Made by a program: the position numbers and the translations under genes. A model generated the notes under the pieces. That model was not told where the DNA came from. It saw only the letters and a program-made list of their open reading frames with translations, and searched no databases. Shown here piece by piece: positions 16,950 to 26,303 of a stretch of DNA of 64,000 bases (position 1 is the first letter of the stretch; every line of letters begins with the position of its first letter). The DNA lies in the NCBI GenBank assembly GCA_016930085.1, contig JAFGHO010000107.1, positions 1-64,000 on the forward strand. The letters run 5' to 3'. This stretch comes from Spirochaetales bacterium (lineage in GTDB: Bacteria > Spirochaetota > Spirochaetia > SZUA-6 > JAFGRV01).

Positions 16950-18089
16950 ATGAATAGATTTTTTATTGCCGCGGTATGTATCGTTTCGTTATTTGCGGGT
17001 GTCGTGACCGCTTTCGGTGAGGTTGTCGGGAATATCGAATATTGCGACGGGGATATCGAAATAACACGGAACGGAAGGATCCTCGGCGCCGGTGACTGCC
17101 GGGAGGGCTCCGCTATTGAAAATTATGACCTCATACGGACATATGGTAACAGCGAACTCTCGATCGTTCTGACCTCCCCGCTCAGTCCGGGGACGGTCAT
17201 CGATGTCGAACCGAATACGACCGTCACCATCGAAATCAACAAACATGCGGGAAAGAAGATGTCGGCCTTCGATATGCTGACCGGGGGACTCGCTCTCAAG
17301 GTAAACAAACTCGGCCAGGACCAGGATCTCTTCGTGCAGACGGAATCCGCGGTCATGGGTGTGCGCGGCACGTCATTCAATGTCACATCTTCTCCGGCGG
17401 GGGATATTCTTGTTGCCTGCGACGAGGGCGAAGTGGAATGCGTCGACGAAAAAGGAACGTCATTGCGCGCCGTACCCGGCGAGGTGGTGGAACAGCGCCC
17501 CGGGGAGTTGTTCAAAAAAATAGCCGTCAAGGTGAGTAACCTTAAAGAATTCAGGCGCCAATGGATCGCGGAACGGATAGAGGCCTTCAAACCCAACGCC
17601 CTCAAGGCGATCCGGGTTTATGCCGGATTATATGCGGTCCAGCTGATTAAATTCGAACGGCAATACAAGGATCTGATGAAGAATCAGGAGATTATCGAAC
17701 GGTGGATAAAGGAAGAAAAAGAGGGTAAAACGGGTTCGACCATGGATAACCTCCGGGACAAGAAAAAGTTGATCGGTCCGCTTTTCAGGCTGCGAAGGAT
17801 CCTCTTTATCTTCGAACGGGTGTATTTCCGTCTTCTGGAACTCGAAAGCTATCACGAACAGGGGTACGGGCACGGTACCATCAAACCGGGACTCACCACG
17901 GAACAGTTTTTCAAAGATTTCAACACGATATCGAAAGAACTTGCCGCAAAGGCGGGCCGGATCAGGTATATCGCAAAACTCTATGCAAAACGGAATAACG
18001 GCAGTTTTCCGGTCGAATTCGGCGGTGATGCGGGAGATGAAGATGATGGTGCGGAGGAAGACGATTTTTTCGGGGACGATGATATTTAG
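16950..18089 (+). CDS. Exported FecR-domain protein
   Basis: A 379-residue protein with a signal peptide (about 1-23). A FecR-like beta domain spans about 25-190: the repeated pattern includes VVGNIEYCDGDIEITRNG, LIRTYGNSELSIVL and the signature SAVMGVRGTSFNV near 135-147. The C-terminal half is helical and basic, then ends in an acidic tail rich in Asp/Glu. The start is placed at 16950 because the codons before it contain a GGAGG site at 16938-16942 with ideal spacing. FecR domains in spirochaete envelope proteins are usually not part of iron-dicitrate signalling; no sigma factor or TonB receptor is nearby. The function is unknown. Confidence 0.75.
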   Translation: MNRFFIAAVCIVSLFAGVVTAFGEVVGNIEYCDGDIEITRNGRILGAGDCREGSAIENYDLIRTYGNSELSIVLTSPLSPGTVIDVEPNTTVTIEINKHAGKKMSAFDMLTGGLALKVNKLGQDQDLFVQTESAVMGVRGTSFNVTSSPAGDILVACDEGEVECVDEKGTSLRAVPGEVVEQRPGELFKKIAVKVSNLKEFRRQWIAERIEAFKPNALKAIRVYAGLYAVQLIKFERQYKDLMKNQEIIERWIKEEKEGKTGSTMDNLRDKKKLIGPLFRLRRILFIFERVYFRLLELESYHEQGYGHGTIKPGLTTEQFFKDFNTISKELAAKAGRIRYIAKLYAKRNNGSFPVEFGGDAGDEDDGAEEDDFFGDDDI

Positions 18090-18152
18090 TTGACGGCGGG
18101 CCGGCATCCTGAAAAAACGTTTTGCCTTACGAGTCTTCCGGCATGAAATTGG

Positions 18153-18233
18153 AATTTCTCACGGAGGACACGGGGAAGAAAATAAAAAATATTTTCTCTG
18201 TGTTCTCTGAGAACTCTGACTGTGAGAAATTTT
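18153..18233. repeat. Dispersed inverted repeat, copy 2
   Basis: The left arm at 18153-18178 (AATTTCTCACGGAGGACAC...) and the right arm at 18191-18233 (...CTGTGAGAAATT) form an imperfect hairpin. Its arms share the CTCAC and CACAGAG words with copy 1 at 12251-12403. Confidence 0.5.
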
Positions 18234-18321
18234 CTTTATACAAATCTGAATGAAAATCTTAAGCATTATAGAAAAAAATCGTTATTCAACAGGAACTAAT
18301 ATACTTTTTATTATAATTCAA

Positions 18322-18350
18322 TTGACAAAAGTGATGACTTCTTCGAATAT
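18322..18350 (+). promoter_or_regulatory. Sigma-70 promoter of the YiiX-like lipoprotein gene
   Basis: TTGACA (18322-18327), a 17-base spacer and GAATAT (18345-18350), followed by a leader with a strong AAGGAGGAG ribosome site. Confidence 0.5.
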
Positions 18351-18391
18351 AGGGGATAGATTCCAATACTATTCCCGACAAGGAGGAGTGT

Positions 18392-19381
18392 ATGATAAAA
18401 GTATATGGTTACCTGATTATTGCGGCAGCGGCGGCCCTTTTTATTCTGGCCGGTTGTTCGGATATCGCAGAGCCGGCCGGGCCTGTTACGGAGGAAGAGG
18501 CCGCATCCGCGTTGAATAAAGAGCTTTCGGCAGTCATGGCGTGCTACCAGAAAGCACAGCTTTCCGGCGACCCCGCTGCGGTCGATGAGTTGATCGGTGT
18601 TCTCGATGATTTTGACGCCAGATACGGCGGGGCGACCAAAGCGGAGTTTCTCGAGTTTCTCGAAAAGGGGAAAAAACAGAGCAGACTGACCGCACCCCTG
18701 ACCGATTTTCCGCCGCTCGCGGATCTTCCACTCGGCTCGGACGGCGATGTCTATCTCGCGGGCGGGGCAAACAGCCTTGCCGGTTATCTCATCGACTGGG
18801 TGTCGCCGAATGCGACTGAGGGAAATTACAATCACGGTGCCGTATTCGATCTGGACAAATTCGATCCCACGAACCTCGAGGCCCCCTGTTTTCAGACGGC
18901 GATCGAGAAAGGTGCGGGTTTTGAAACGGCCATACAGTGGATGACCAAGCAGAATGTGTGTGTCATGAAACCCGTGGCCGCGCCCGACCGGTCGTCACTC
19001 GATACGGCGCAAAAAAGAATGGACTTTTATTGCGATCCGGCGAATACGAATATGGCGTATGGATTTTTTGAAAATACGATCGATGTTTTCAATATGGTGA
19101 CAAAAAGCGACAATTATTACTGGTATTGCACAAAGGTGCCATGGCGGGTTTATAACGAACTCGGTATCGATATCGATTCCAATACATCCCTGATCGACTG
19201 GACGACTTCCGGCCTCTATTCGATCATGAAGACGTATTACAATATCGTCTATTTCTGGAGCAGAAGCAGGGCGAAAAAGGCATTGCAGGCTCATATCGAT
19301 ACCGCGCGGAGAACCCTCGTCCTGGCCGAAGAAGTATACTTTTCGCCCAGGTTTTCACGCTGTTATGAAGTCGTCCGGTAA
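18392..19381 (+). CDS. Lipoprotein with permuted papain-like (YiiX/C92-type) domain
   Basis: A 329-residue protein with a clear lipoprotein signal (LFILAGC, Cys near 22). The body follows the pattern of permuted NlpC/P60-like cysteine enzymes. A GDVYLAGG strand is followed by the likely catalytic His in YNHGAVFD. Then, near residues 240-260, a Cys in YYWYCTKVPWRVYNELGI matches the (F/Y)CSxLVW...GI block of YiiX-like proteins. Such enzymes cleave amide or ester bonds in peptidoglycan peptides or lipids at the cell envelope. It precedes another exported protein by 51 bases. The catalytic pair is visible; the substrate is not. Confidence 0.65.
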   Translation: MIKVYGYLIIAAAAALFILAGCSDIAEPAGPVTEEEAASALNKELSAVMACYQKAQLSGDPAAVDELIGVLDDFDARYGGATKAEFLEFLEKGKKQSRLTAPLTDFPPLADLPLGSDGDVYLAGGANSLAGYLIDWVSPNATEGNYNHGAVFDLDKFDPTNLEAPCFQTAIEKGAGFETAIQWMTKQNVCVMKPVAAPDRSSLDTAQKRMDFYCDPANTNMAYGFFENTIDVFNMVTKSDNYYWYCTKVPWRVYNELGIDIDSNTSLIDWTTSGLYSIMKTYYNIVYFWSRSRAKKALQAHIDTARRTLVLAEEVYFSPRFSRCYEVVR

Positions 19382-19432
19382 TGGCGCATTTCAATGCGGT
19401 GATGCCGTATTGAAATACATTATCGAGGTTCG

Positions 19433-20515
19433 ATGAACAGGATCTGCTCTATCGCATGTGTTCTCTGTATCTGCTCGGGCTGTGCGGGGTCGCTTGCGCA
19501 GGAGACGGGAAAAATTTTCTTTCCGTTTTACAACCGGCTCTACGCGTATGACACCGTGGAGGGAACGCTTTCGGTTTTAAAGGAAACACCGTATCTTTTT
19601 TCACGGTATTTTCACCCGGCGGGCGGCGGCCGGACCGCCCGCACGTGTTACTGGTTGAGCGGAAACCTTTACGAAAAGCCTTTTGAAAAACACCTCTTTG
19701 TCTGGCACCCCGCAAGCGGCAGCCTCGAGACCGTCATCGAGGGCAATTTCATGAACATGTATCCACTGAAAGACGGTGTGGTGACTGTTTCCGGGGACTA
19801 TACGCCGGGAAAGGGGTACCTGTTTGATTTCTTCCGGTATGACGGGTGCGGGAAGCGGCTGGAAAAACGCTACTCGGCTTTTCTCGATATACTGGTAAGC
19901 GATGCAGGAAGCGTCCCGTCACGTTTTATGATCGCCGGATACGAAGCTGAAGGCCGAGACAATCTCATTATCATAATCGATACTGAGGCGGGCAGCCACA
20001 GGGAACTCTTCAGGGAAAAAAGAGAAGATGATTTTCTCAAACTCGTGGTGACGGAGAAGGACCTCGTTTTTTTTCCGTCAAGCAGGGACTGGGAGGCGGG
20101 CGGGGAGGTTTCCTACCGTTTCTTCAGCCTCACCTCATGCGCGATCGAGGCCGGTTCCGAAACGCCTGAGCCGGTAAAAAAGTCGCTCGCTTCCGGGACG
20201 GGCGATGTGGTCCTTTACGGAAGCGGATATTATGCCGACGGACGTCTCTATGTCCAGGTCCTCGATAAGGATTACTCGATCGGCCTCTTCGAAATAGAAA
20301 ACTATGACACGGTTCCCAGACATATGTCGTATCGGCTTCCCACGGGTCTCTATTCCCCCATCCAGGACACGACGGAGGCCGAACCGGGACGTCTCTGTTT
20401 TCTCGGCTACAATTATTACAGGGAAAAGAACCGCTTTTATTTTCTGCAATGCCGCCGTCCCCTTTCACGGGAATCCGTCGAATCGGCGGTGTGTCTGCCG
20501 ATCGGTAACGAGTAG
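19433..20515 (+). CDS. Exported/lipoprotein of unknown function
   Basis: A 360-residue protein with a Cys-rich signal segment (ICSGC, possible lipobox) at residues 1-17. The mature part is built of many short beta strands with repeated pairs of aromatic and polar residues (for example YNRLYAYDTVEGTLSVL, HLFVWHPASGSLETVI, LYVQVLDKDYSIGLFEI). That suggests a beta-propeller-like fold. No catalytic motif is recognised. It lies 51 bases after the papain-like lipoprotein and is probably cotranscribed with it. The base use is normal for the window. Confidence 0.5.
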   Translation: MNRICSIACVLCICSGCAGSLAQETGKIFFPFYNRLYAYDTVEGTLSVLKETPYLFSRYFHPAGGGRTARTCYWLSGNLYEKPFEKHLFVWHPASGSLETVIEGNFMNMYPLKDGVVTVSGDYTPGKGYLFDFFRYDGCGKRLEKRYSAFLDILVSDAGSVPSRFMIAGYEAEGRDNLIIIIDTEAGSHRELFREKREDDFLKLVVTEKDLVFFPSSRDWEAGGEVSYRFFSLTSCAIEAGSETPEPVKKSLASGTGDVVLYGSGYYADGRLYVQVLDKDYSIGLFEIENYDTVPRHMSYRLPTGLYSPIQDTTEAEPGRLCFLGYNYYREKNRFYFLQCRRPLSRESVESAVCLPIGNE

Positions 20516-20551
20516 CAGAAGGGTAACGGTACGGGCCTGCCGCTTGCGCCC

Positions 20552-20580
20552 TTGACCTTATTACGCGAATCTGGGATAAT
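20552..20580 (+). promoter_or_regulatory. Sigma-70 promoter of parE-parC
   Basis: TTGACC (20552-20557), a 17-base spacer and GATAAT (20575-20580), giving a leader of about 28 bases to the ATG at 20615. Confidence 0.6.
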
Positions 20581-20614
20581 TATGGAAATTTAAGTCAGTA
20601 ACTGGGGAAATATT

Positions 20615-22432
20615 ATGGGGAAATCACATGTCATCTATGATGAAAAAGCCATAAAAACCCTCGACGCTCTCGAACATATCCGTCTTCGAACCGGTATGTA
20701 TGTGGGGAGACTCGGTGACGGGAGTCACCCCCAGGACGGCATCTATATTCTCCTCAAGGAAGTGATCGACAACAGTGTGGATGAGTTTATCATGGGAGAA
20801 GGCGAGAGGATCGAGATACGCCGCAAGGGTGATGAAGTGACCGTGAGGGATTACGGCCGCGGTATTCCGCTGGGCAAGGTGATCGATTGCGTCAGCAGGA
20901 TCAATACCGGAGGGAAATATTCCGATGACGTCTTTCAGTTCTCGGTGGGTCTGAACGGCGTCGGTACCAAAGCGGTCAATGCGTTGAGCAGCGAGTTCGA
21001 AGTGGCCAGTTACCGGGACGGCCGGTATGTGCGGGGGCTTTTCAGTGAAGGGAAACTCGTTGAGAAAAAAGAGGGAAAAAAACCCGCGGAAAAAAACGGT
21101 ACCTATATCAGATTTATTCCCGACCGCTCGATCTTCAAAAACTATTCCTGGAACGAGGAATATATCGAGTGGCGGCTTTCATTTTATTCCTATCTGAACT
21201 CCGGGCTTCTCATCAATTATAATGGAAGAAAATTCACGAGCAGGGAAGGACTCAAAGACCTTCTCGAAGCGGAAATCGGAAACGAACCGATTCTCTACAA
21301 GATCATCTATTACAAGGAACAGAAATGCGAGTTCGCCTTTACCCATACGATCGGGTATGGTGAAAATTATTTCAGTTTCGTCAATGGCCAGTACACGATC
21401 GACGGAGGAACCCACCAGACCGCGTTCAGAATGGGATTACTCAAAGGGATAAACGAGTACGCGGGGACGACCTTTACCGGCGAGGACGTGCGGGAGGGGA
21501 TCATGGGGGCGATCGCGATCAAACTCAAGGATCCGGTCTTCGAAAGCCAGACAAAGAACAAACTCGGCTCGACGGAAATAAAGTCATGGATCGTCAATTC
21601 GGTAAGGGAACAAACGCTTATCTGGCTTCACAAGAACCAGACGGAATCGAAGAAACTGATCGAGAAGATCAAGACGAACGAGCGGCTCAGGAAGGAGCTT
21701 TCCACCATAAAAAAACAGGCGCGGGAACGGGCAAAAAAGGTCGCCATCAGGATTCCGAAACTTATCGACTGCAAGATCCATTACACCGACATACGTGACA
21801 AGCGTCACGAAGAAAGCAGTATTTTCATCACCGAAGGGGATTCGGCGGGCGGCGCGATGATTCAGGCGCGGAATGTTCATACCCAGGCCATTTTTTCACT
21901 CAAGGGGAAACCGTTGAATGTGTACGGGCATAAAAAGGATACGGTGTATAAAAACGAGGAGTTGTACAACATCATGTGCGCCCTCGGGGTGGAAGACGGG
22001 CTCGAGGGACTACGGTACGCGAAGGTCATCATCGCCACGGACGCGGATGTGGACGGTATGCACATCCGTAATCTTCTCCTTACCTATTTTCTCCGTTATT
22101 TCGAGGACCTTGTTATCAAGAACCATGTCTATATCCTCGAAACACCCCTGTTCAGGGTGAGAAACAAAAAGGAAACCGTCTACTGCTACAGCGAACAGGA
22201 GCGCGATGAGGCGGTGAAAGCGCTGAGTAATCCGGAGGTGACGCGATTCAAGGGACTCGGGGAAATCAGCCCGAACGAGTTCAAGCAGTTTGTCGGGGAG
22301 AATATGCGATTGATTCCGGTGCAGGTCGGATCGCTCGGAAAAGTTCATAAAATACTCGAGTTTTTCATGGGGAAAAATACACCGGAACGAAAACGGTTCA
22401 TTATAAAAAACCTCAACATGGATGTCATATAG
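20615..22432 (+). CDS. parE: DNA topoisomerase IV subunit B
   Basis: A 605-residue GHKL ATPase subunit of the type IIA topoisomerase that decatenates chromosomes. The N-terminal ATP site shows EVIDNSVDEF, the DYGRGIP turn and the GGKYSDDVFQFSVGLNGVG lid. The TOPRIM part shows ITEGDSAGG and ATDADVDGMHIRNLLL, the Mg-binding acidic residues. The C-terminal PxRxRFKGLGE-type block reads EVTRFKGLGEISPNEFKQF. The short form and the parC partner directly downstream favour ParE over GyrB, though the assignment rests on this pairing and on length. The next gene begins 10 bases after the stop. Confidence 0.88.
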   Translation: MGKSHVIYDEKAIKTLDALEHIRLRTGMYVGRLGDGSHPQDGIYILLKEVIDNSVDEFIMGEGERIEIRRKGDEVTVRDYGRGIPLGKVIDCVSRINTGGKYSDDVFQFSVGLNGVGTKAVNALSSEFEVASYRDGRYVRGLFSEGKLVEKKEGKKPAEKNGTYIRFIPDRSIFKNYSWNEEYIEWRLSFYSYLNSGLLINYNGRKFTSREGLKDLLEAEIGNEPILYKIIYYKEQKCEFAFTHTIGYGENYFSFVNGQYTIDGGTHQTAFRMGLLKGINEYAGTTFTGEDVREGIMGAIAIKLKDPVFESQTKNKLGSTEIKSWIVNSVREQTLIWLHKNQTESKKLIEKIKTNERLRKELSTIKKQARERAKKVAIRIPKLIDCKIHYTDIRDKRHEESSIFITEGDSAGGAMIQARNVHTQAIFSLKGKPLNVYGHKKDTVYKNEELYNIMCALGVEDGLEGLRYAKVIIATDADVDGMHIRNLLLTYFLRYFEDLVIKNHVYILETPLFRVRNKKETVYCYSEQERDEAVKALSNPEVTRFKGLGEISPNEFKQFVGENMRLIPVQVGSLGKVHKILEFFMGKNTPERKRFIIKNLNMDVI

Positions 22433-22442
22433 GGGCCGCGAT

Positions 22443-24590
22443 ATGAGTCAGTTAAAACCATTGATGGAAAGAAATTTCGTCGAATACGCAAGCTACGTGA
22501 TCGTCGACCGGGCAATACCGGATATACGCGACGGGTGCAAGCCCGTCCAGCGGCGGATTCTGGACACCCTCATGACCATCCATGACGGCAAGTTCCACAA
22601 GGTGGCGAATGTCATCGGTGAAACCATGAAGCTCCATCCCCACGGCGACGCGTCGATCAGGGACGCTCTGGTCGTCCTCGCGAACAAGGAATACTTTATC
22701 GAAAAGCAGGGAAACTTCGGCAATGTCATTACGGGTCATAATGCCGCGGCACCCCGCTACATCGAGTGCAGGCTCACGCCGCTCGCCCGTGAAAACCTTT
22801 TCAACAGGCAGTTGACCGAATACAAGCCGAGCTATGACGGCCGTAAAAAGGAACCCGTATTTTTACCCGCGAAACTTCCCGTTCTGCTGATGCTCGGGGC
22901 GGAGGGGATCGCCGTTGGAATGACCACGAAAATACTGCCCCATAACTTTATCGAACTTCTGCGCGCACAGGTTGACATCCTCAAAAAGAAGCAGATCGAA
23001 ATATACCCCGATTTTTTTCAGGGCGGACTTGTCGATGTCTCGGAATACGATGACGGCGCCGGAAGGGTCCGTGTCAGGGCGAGGATCGATACAAAGGGTG
23101 AAAAAAAACTCATCATACGGGAGATCCCGTATTCGACGACGACCACGAACCTTATCAATTCGATCGAAGCGGCCGTCCAGAAGGGGAAGGTCAGCGTCGG
23201 GACGATAAGCGATTTTACGACGGAACGGGTGGAAATCGAACTCCACTGTTCGCGGGGCGCCACGGTCGAGGACGTGCTGCCGCAGCTTTTTGCCTATACC
23301 GAATGCGAGATGAGTGTGAATTCGAATATCGTGGTGATCAGAAACAACCACCCGGTCGAGATCACGGTGACCCAGTATCTGAACGAGATCACCGCTCAGC
23401 TCAGGAACCAGATAAAGGCGGAACTCGAACTGGAACTGGCCGGCCTGACGGAACGGCGGCACTGGCTTACCCTCGAACATCTTTTTATCGTCAACAAGGT
23501 ATATAAACGCCTCGAAAAAGCCGGAAGCGAAGAACAGCTCGTCGCCGAAGTATATGAGGGGATGATGGGCTTTTCATCCCTTTTTATCAGACCGATGACG
23601 GACGATGACGTCAAACGTCTGCTCGAACTGAAAATACGCCGGATATCGGTCTATGATATCAAAAAACACAAAAAAGAGACCGATGATATCGTGGCGCGGA
23701 TCGAAGAGTGCGGGGAAAAACTGAAATCCCTCACAAAGACGACCATCTCGTTTCTCGAAGGCCTGATCGTGAGGTATGCGGATCACTATCCGCGGCGCAC
23801 GGAAATCACGAGGTTTTCAACGGTCGACAAGAAAACGGTCGCAAAGGCCGATATCAGAATGAGTTACGATCCTGAAACCGGATTTTTCGGCACCTCCATC
23901 AGGGGCGGGGTATCGAGTATCACGGTCAGTGAATACGACAGGGTGTTGGTGGTAACGGACGACGGCACGTACCGGATCATGGCGCCGGCGGACAAGGTCC
24001 TCCTTACCGGCAGGATGCTGTATTGCGGTATATTCGATCAGGAGAAGGGGGCGGTTTTTACCCTCGTCTATCGCGACGATAACAAGGTCGCATGGGGCAA
24101 GCAAATCCATATCAGTAAGTTCATTACCGATAAGCTCTACACTCTTTTCCCGCCGTCACGCTACGGTATCCTCTATTTCAGGGAGAAAAATACTCATGAT
24201 GTACTTCTGCTTCATTTTGTAAAGACCAAACGTTCGAAACTCCTTGAAGCCGAATACGATTGTTCCGGACTGAAAACGGCAAGCAACGCCTCGCGCGGAA
24301 CCCGGCTTCACGCAAAACCGGTCGCCCGTATTACGATCGTGAAAGAGAAAAAAAAGGCGGCGGACGCAAAAATGACGAAAAAAAGATCGGTTGAAGCCTC
24401 GCGGCAAAAAAATAAGGCAAAACCGTCAAAAACGGCACAAAAGCCGCGAAAAAAGAGGAACGGATCGACAGCATCCCGTCAAAAATCACGGCAATCAACG
24501 AAAAAAGCGGGCACAAAGAAAAAGATGCCTGCCGTCAAAACCAAAAAAACCGGAAAGACAACCGGATCAAAAAAAAGAAAAAATCTCTGA
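22443..24590 (+). CDS. parC: DNA topoisomerase IV subunit A with lysine-rich tail
   Basis: A 715-residue breakage-reunion subunit. The active-site Tyr is in APRYIECRL (about residue 105), preceded by the winged-helix PHGDASIRDAL segment that includes the quinolone-pocket Ser/Asp region. The N-terminal core is shorter than in GyrA. The C-terminal repeat domain lacks an obvious GyrA-box, as expected of a decatenase. From about residue 637 the protein turns into a tail of about 78 residues made mostly of Lys, Arg, Thr, Ala and Ser with many KK pairs, resembling histone H1 tails. Such a tail could bind DNA nonspecifically. The start is set at 22443, 10 bases after the parE stop. Confidence 0.88.
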   Translation: MSQLKPLMERNFVEYASYVIVDRAIPDIRDGCKPVQRRILDTLMTIHDGKFHKVANVIGETMKLHPHGDASIRDALVVLANKEYFIEKQGNFGNVITGHNAAAPRYIECRLTPLARENLFNRQLTEYKPSYDGRKKEPVFLPAKLPVLLMLGAEGIAVGMTTKILPHNFIELLRAQVDILKKKQIEIYPDFFQGGLVDVSEYDDGAGRVRVRARIDTKGEKKLIIREIPYSTTTTNLINSIEAAVQKGKVSVGTISDFTTERVEIELHCSRGATVEDVLPQLFAYTECEMSVNSNIVVIRNNHPVEITVTQYLNEITAQLRNQIKAELELELAGLTERRHWLTLEHLFIVNKVYKRLEKAGSEEQLVAEVYEGMMGFSSLFIRPMTDDDVKRLLELKIRRISVYDIKKHKKETDDIVARIEECGEKLKSLTKTTISFLEGLIVRYADHYPRRTEITRFSTVDKKTVAKADIRMSYDPETGFFGTSIRGGVSSITVSEYDRVLVVTDDGTYRIMAPADKVLLTGRMLYCGIFDQEKGAVFTLVYRDDNKVAWGKQIHISKFITDKLYTLFPPSRYGILYFREKNTHDVLLLHFVKTKRSKLLEAEYDCSGLKTASNASRGTRLHAKPVARITIVKEKKKAADAKMTKKRSVEASRQKNKAKPSKTAQKPRKKRNGSTASRQKSRQSTKKAGTKKKMPAVKTKKTGKTTGSKKRKNL

Positions 24591-24714
24591 TGGCATTGTG
24601 CCGCCGATAACCCGCGATATCGCTGAAATACCTCTCCCGATGTCTTGATTTATAATCCCGGTTTGATTAGAGTATACGGTAGACACTTGAGGTGAGGAGG
24701 ATTTCGAGAATCAT

Positions 24715-26217
24715 ATGGTAAAAACAAAAACAAAAAAGATATACGATTTCAACATGCCGAAGGTAAAAAATCAACTGGTGCGTGTTCTGAAACGGAGAAA
24801 CAACGAATCGACGATTGCCGATCTCGTAGCCTCCTCCGGCCTGCCGAAGTTCCAGGTGGAACAGGCGGTCAAGGTGGTGCTCGACGAATACCGCGGGCAT
24901 CTTCGGGCGACAGAATCGGGGGAACTCATCTATTATTTCCCCCATGGCATGACGAACCAGGTTGAAGGCTTCATTCCCGGATTAAAACGGGCTTTTGCGG
25001 GGTTTCTGAAAAGCCTGGGCAGGGTACTTGCCTTTCTTTTCAAGATATGGATCATGGTCATGCTCGTCGGGTACTTTTTGCTTTTTCTCGCGATTTTCCT
25101 CGCGGCGGTGGTGGCATCAATCGCGGTTTCAGCGGGAGGAAGGGGGAGAAGCAGCAGCCGCAGTTCGAAAGGGGGCGCCTTTTACCTCGTTATCAAGCTG
25201 TTCGAGCTCTTTGCCCGGATATGGTTCTACGGCCAGATCATAAAGGGACCGTCGGCGAGGAAACGCGGAAGGCCGCTGCACAAGGCGGTTTTCGCTTTTG
25301 TGTTCGGCGAACCGGATGTGAATAAGGATTTCGAGACAAACGAAAAGAAATATATCATTTCCTTTATCCAGAGTCACAAGGGGGCGGTCACCCTGGAAGA
25401 GTTCATGTCGATGACGGGAAAAGATTCCTACGAGGCAAACGAACTCATCAACCGTTACCTTCTCGAGTACGAAGGGGAACCGCGGGTGACGGATAACGGT
25501 GCGATCGTCTATTTTTTCCCCGAACTGCTCAGGACGGCGGAAACGGTCGAGGCGATGCGGGAGGTCTCACTCGGTACCCCGCCACGGAAGCGCCCCGTTC
25601 CCTTCAATTACAACAAGCAGTCGAAGAACCGCTGGATCGGGTTTTTCAACGGATTCAACATCTTTTTCGGCGCCTATTTCAGCTATTACGCGCTTTTCGA
25701 GCCGAACCTCCCTTTTATGGTCGGAAACAAGCTGATTGTCGATTTCGCGCTCGTGTACCGCTTTCTCAATGATTTTTTGCAGGGACTCGCCGACAATCCG
25801 CCGGCGCTCGTCTTTATCGCACTCGGGATCGTCCCCCTTTCGTTTTCATTCTTTTTCTACCTCATTCCCATTATAAGAAACGCGCGGCGAAAGGGAGAAA
25901 ACGAGGCGATAAAGCGGGAAAACCTGAGAAAGCGGATCTACCGGACGATCCGTGCAAATCCGCTGGCGGTCGATACGGCGACGATGCGGGGAGCGGATGA
26001 GGAAGAACGCCCGAAAAACATGCCGCGCTTTATCGAGGACGAGGTCAAACGATTCGCCGCTTCGAAACAGGCGGATGTCGAAGCCCGCGCGGACGGGACG
26101 TACACCTATTCGATAACGGAACTCGACCGGGAAATAAAGGATGTGGAGGTCTTCAGAAATTCGGTCCGTCTTTCGGATTATGCGGTCGGAAAGAAGATAT
26201 TCGATTCGGGAGAGTGA
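24715..26217 (+). CDS. Membrane protein with two winged-helix-like repeats
   Basis: A 500-residue membrane protein not assigned to a characterised family. Two related cytosolic segments (about 10-80 and 212-275) share a pattern of VLKRRNNESTIADLVASSGLP... / FIQSHKGAVTLEEFMSMTGKD..., each ending in a G-(E/A)-(L/I)-(I/V)-Y-x-F-P strand. They look like winged-helix or HTH-like repeats. Hydrophobic helices lie at about 101-140, 308-330, 340-356 and 362-388. The segments between are basic, including a Ser/Arg-rich loop at 142-155. A third, weaker repeat may lie near the C terminus (TYTYSITE). The gene follows parC by 124 bases and precedes a HEAT-like exported protein. The function is unknown. Confidence 0.55.
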   Translation: MVKTKTKKIYDFNMPKVKNQLVRVLKRRNNESTIADLVASSGLPKFQVEQAVKVVLDEYRGHLRATESGELIYYFPHGMTNQVEGFIPGLKRAFAGFLKSLGRVLAFLFKIWIMVMLVGYFLLFLAIFLAAVVASIAVSAGGRGRSSSRSSKGGAFYLVIKLFELFARIWFYGQIIKGPSARKRGRPLHKAVFAFVFGEPDVNKDFETNEKKYIISFIQSHKGAVTLEEFMSMTGKDSYEANELINRYLLEYEGEPRVTDNGAIVYFFPELLRTAETVEAMREVSLGTPPRKRPVPFNYNKQSKNRWIGFFNGFNIFFGAYFSYYALFEPNLPFMVGNKLIVDFALVYRFLNDFLQGLADNPPALVFIALGIVPLSFSFFFYLIPIIRNARRKGENEAIKRENLRKRIYRTIRANPLAVDTATMRGADEEERPKNMPRFIEDEVKRFAASKQADVEARADGTYTYSITELDREIKDVEVFRNSVRLSDYAVGKKIFDSGE

Positions 26218-26303
26218 ACGGGAAACCGTCCAGGTCGTCTACCATATACGGGTGCCGTCTCTCCGTCAGGCAGCCCCGATATTTTCAAGGGAAGGAGACC
26301 GTG

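Larger units (their letters stand above)
18090..18391. other. Intergenic region with dispersed repeat copy 2 and a promoter
   Basis: There is no gene here. The region contains the second CTCACGGAGG/CACAGAG-type inverted repeat (18153-18233) and, near its right end, a TTGACA-17-GAATAT promoter at 18322-18350 for the lipoprotein gene. Confidence 0.6.
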
